Shown here: positions 32,177 through 33,769 of the stretch, piece by piece | Layout: each line of letters begins with the position of its first letter | Numbering within the stretch: position 1 is the first letter of the stretch | Assembly: GCA_001574975.1 (NCBI GenBank) | Contig: KQ965767.1 | Span: 337,460-371,228, forward strand | DNA: 33,769 nt | Source of the DNA: Gonapodya prolifera JEL478 | Taxonomy: Eukaryota > Monoblepharomycota > Monoblepharidomycetes > Monoblepharidales > Gonapodyaceae | Reading direction: 5' to 3' | Translations under genes and position numbers: made by a program | The notes under the pieces: generated by a model | What the model was told of the DNA's origin: nothing | Databases searched by the model: none | Seen by the model: the letters and a program-made list of their open reading frames with translations, nothing else

Positions 32177-32655
32177 GTCTCATGGAGGCTCTATCGGTCC
32201 CATTGAAACCTAATTCGAGAATTTATGGAAAAGGAAGAGATGAGACTGTAAAATTGAAAATGATACTGAAAATGCTACTAAAAAATAAGATCTGAGACCA
32301 AAAAAGTACTGTTGAGACTGAAAGAAGGTGATAGACTGATGAGACTGAAAAAGTGAGGTTGAAGAGATGCTAAAAATGAAGCCCCAACCACAAAAAAACA
32401 ACAAACAACTAAACCTGTGAAATCGAAATTGTGCACTTTGCTCCATATGAAGCATATGATCAGGATATCGGTCTCAACTGTCTCATACGCTTATTTTCAG
32501 TCTCATCCGTACTATTTCGGTCTCAAGAACACTGAAGAAGGGTCTCATGGAGGTTCTATCGGTCTCATTAAAACCCAATTCAAGAATTTATGGATAAGGA
32601 AGAGGGGAGACTGTAATTTTGAGGTTGATACTAAAAATGACATTTAAACATAAGA
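32177..32655. repeat. Direct-repeat pair with internal fold-back, possible non-autonomous element
   Basis: A segment of about 110 bp starting GTCTCATGGAGG at 32177 is repeated, diverged, at 32542-32655. Both copies share TCTATCGGTC, AGAATTTATGGA and AAGGAAGAG. Between them, GAGACTGAAA-type motifs lie on the left (from 32244, 32312 and 32341) and their complements TTTCAGTCTC/GGTCTC on the right (32470-32520). One pair, 32338-32351 with 32494-32507, is a perfect 14-base inverted repeat. The layout suggests a small mobile element or hairpin, but no terminal TG/CA or clear target duplication was identified. The left copy overlaps the decayed end of the lipase gene. Confidence 0.6.
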
Positions 32656-32845
32656 GATTGATCCTGCATCATTGATCACAAAAAACGAACACAAACCACT
32701 GAAAATTGCAATGGCACCTAACCAATCCAATTCGGACCCCAGCAGTCCAATGTGAACCCAACAAAAAAAGCAGATTCACAGCAATCTAGGATGTTTTGTA
32801 CTCACCTGGTTTTTTTTCAGTTTCTTCTGTGTATGTAAGAAAGAG

Positions 32846-33241
32846 ATGAAGTGGGGACTTGTTGTGGTGTTGTGCTTTGGAGCACTGGCACTTTCCTTCG
32901 CGATATACTTGATCACGGCGAAGACACCCCGCACGCAGACAACACCCGCTGTTACAGTAGGAGAAAGTCAGTGTGTCGCGGAGCAAACAGGTAGATATGG
33001 CAGCAAAAGTGTCGTATGCTACAGCGATGTGGTCTATGAGGTTGCAGGGAAGTCATACAAGGGAAAAATTAAGGGGGCATTCAAAGCAGAAGCAAAAATC
33101 GACCTCGAGTACAACCCGAATGACCCCACAGATATCTCATACAAGGAGGTCACGCAAAGTACCGTTGTAGGGTGGCTTATGATCGTTCCTGTGATGTTGC
33201 TAACGATAGGGTCTTCCATATATTTCTACAGGCAGAAATAG
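32846..33241 (+). CDS. Intronless two-TM protein, DUF3592-like
   Basis: A single 131-codon frame with a good start context (AAGAGATG). TM1 is about 4-23 (GLVVVLCFGALALSFAIYLI) and TM2 about 107-127 (VVGWLMIVPVMLLTIGSSIYFY). The loop between them has two cysteines (QCVAEQ, VVCYSD), then VVYEVAGKSYKGKI and the signature YNPNDP. A two-helix arrangement around a beta-rich loop with Y-N-P-x-[DN]-P is the pattern of DUF3592-type proteins, known mainly from bacteria and also seen in large DNA viruses. Lack of introns, in a region where nearly every gene has several, is unusual. A T-rich tract plus CAG (about 32812-32820) upstream could be a splice acceptor, so a 5' exon is possible. The function is unknown, and the resemblance is judged by eye. 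Confidence 0.6.
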   Translation: MKWGLVVVLCFGALALSFAIYLITAKTPRTQTTPAVTVGESQCVAEQTGRYGSKSVVCYSDVVYEVAGKSYKGKIKGAFKAEAKIDLEYNPNDPTDISYKEVTQSTVVGWLMIVPVMLLTIGSSIYFYRQK

Positions 33242-33769
33242 ATTTCCGAGTTTTCACGGGATCAACGTAGACGTGAATGCATTCTTCGTGATACATCCTC
33301 CAAGGAAACCCCAAAAGGTGAGCAAGGACGGTGGAAACGGAGTCCAGACATTTGGATATTCCAGCACTGTGACTGGGCGGATGTGCGCGTGCGTAGCTTT
33401 GCATGGGGAAACCTATGGGCGCATGTCGCTCGTCATCGTGCAGCGATGACACACACACGTGACTGTTGACCAGGGTTTGTAAACCGTATCATGATGTGAA
33501 TAGTTCATCTCTCGATTATGGAGCCCTGTGTATTCACGTTGTGACGCGTGAAACTGCGGACGGAAATCGTATCGATTTGTGTGAAATTTACATCGCATAG
33601 AGAGACGCGTGGTCCAGTGTCGTAATTTGTAGCATGTGTGTGCGCTTTTCTGTCCGTGTTCTCCTGAACATTAGAATAGGAAGCGTTGAAAACCCGTTTT
33701 TTCCGGGGGTTCATCATCGCTTTATGTTCAGTGTTCATACTTTATGCTCACCATTCTGTTTTAGGGCAA
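33242..33769. other. Right-edge region, no gene seen
   Basis: 528 bp with only short open frames on both strands and no splice-supported model. No repeats beyond a short ACACACAC run near 33450, no RNA gene and no clear promoter were recognised. Confidence 0.4.

Noticed and set aside
1-33769. CRISPR arrays, bacterial operons or ribosome-binding sites
   Set aside because: The gene structure is eukaryotic with spliceosomal introns, and no regularly spaced direct repeats of CRISPR type are present.

Overview
The window is nuclear DNA of a fungus. Genes are split by many short GT-AG introns (mostly 45-120 nt). They include an Sm-ring spliceosomal protein, a Dal5-type permease, a Crh-like GH16 wall enzyme, YOP1/REEP-type ER proteins and a C2H2 regulator. 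The intron density suggests a basidiomycete or a zoosporic (chytrid-like) lineage, but the sequence alone does not settle the phylum. All gene models were spliced by hand from frame, phase and splice consensus.

Layout. 1-813: no gene I can resolve. 814-2542 (-): three-finger zinc-finger protein with a Pro/Tyr-rich tail. 2543-4338: mostly non-coding, with a TATA box and a possible decayed minus-strand gene. 4339-7143 (+): 20-exon Dal5-family MFS permease with three non-canonical splice sites. 7313-8451 and 8586-9748 (+): tandem YOP1/REEP-like genes, the first broken and the second intact. 10127-10810 (+): SmD3. 11200-11741: dyad, TATA box and probable leader of the next gene. 11742-13427 (+): cysteine-containing type II membrane protein of unknown function. 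14702-16698 (+): Crh-like GH16 protein. 17036-18648 (-): unknown two-pass membrane protein. 18720-20307 (-): zinc alcohol dehydrogenase. 20744-23579 (-) and 24598-29790 (+): two large, mostly disordered, divergently transcribed proteins. 30047-30525 (+): 77-residue protein from four tiny exons. 30763-31943 (+): HSL-type lipase with a decayed 3' end. 32177-32655: direct and fold-back repeats. 32846-33241 (+): intronless two-TM protein. 33242-33769: nothing recognised.

The best candidate for something undescribed is the head-to-head pair at 20744-29790. The two proteins (899 and 1,601 residues) are clear paralogues: both carry BACK-like helical repeats with a nearly identical VLEEAARRIA segment. 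Both also end in a predicted PP1-docking motif (RVTW and KIRW) followed by a similar short segment. They share a 1-kb divergent promoter region and look like scaffold or adaptor proteins, possibly PP1-regulatory.

A second theme is gene decay. The YOP1-like copy at 7313 has lost its start codon and its frame. The lipase has lost its catalytic Asp region and has Gln where its catalytic His should be. The permease has intact exons, but three splice sites each depart from consensus by one base. The rest are housekeeping (SmD3), wall-building (Crh-like), metabolic (ADH) or membrane genes with no obvious shared pathway.
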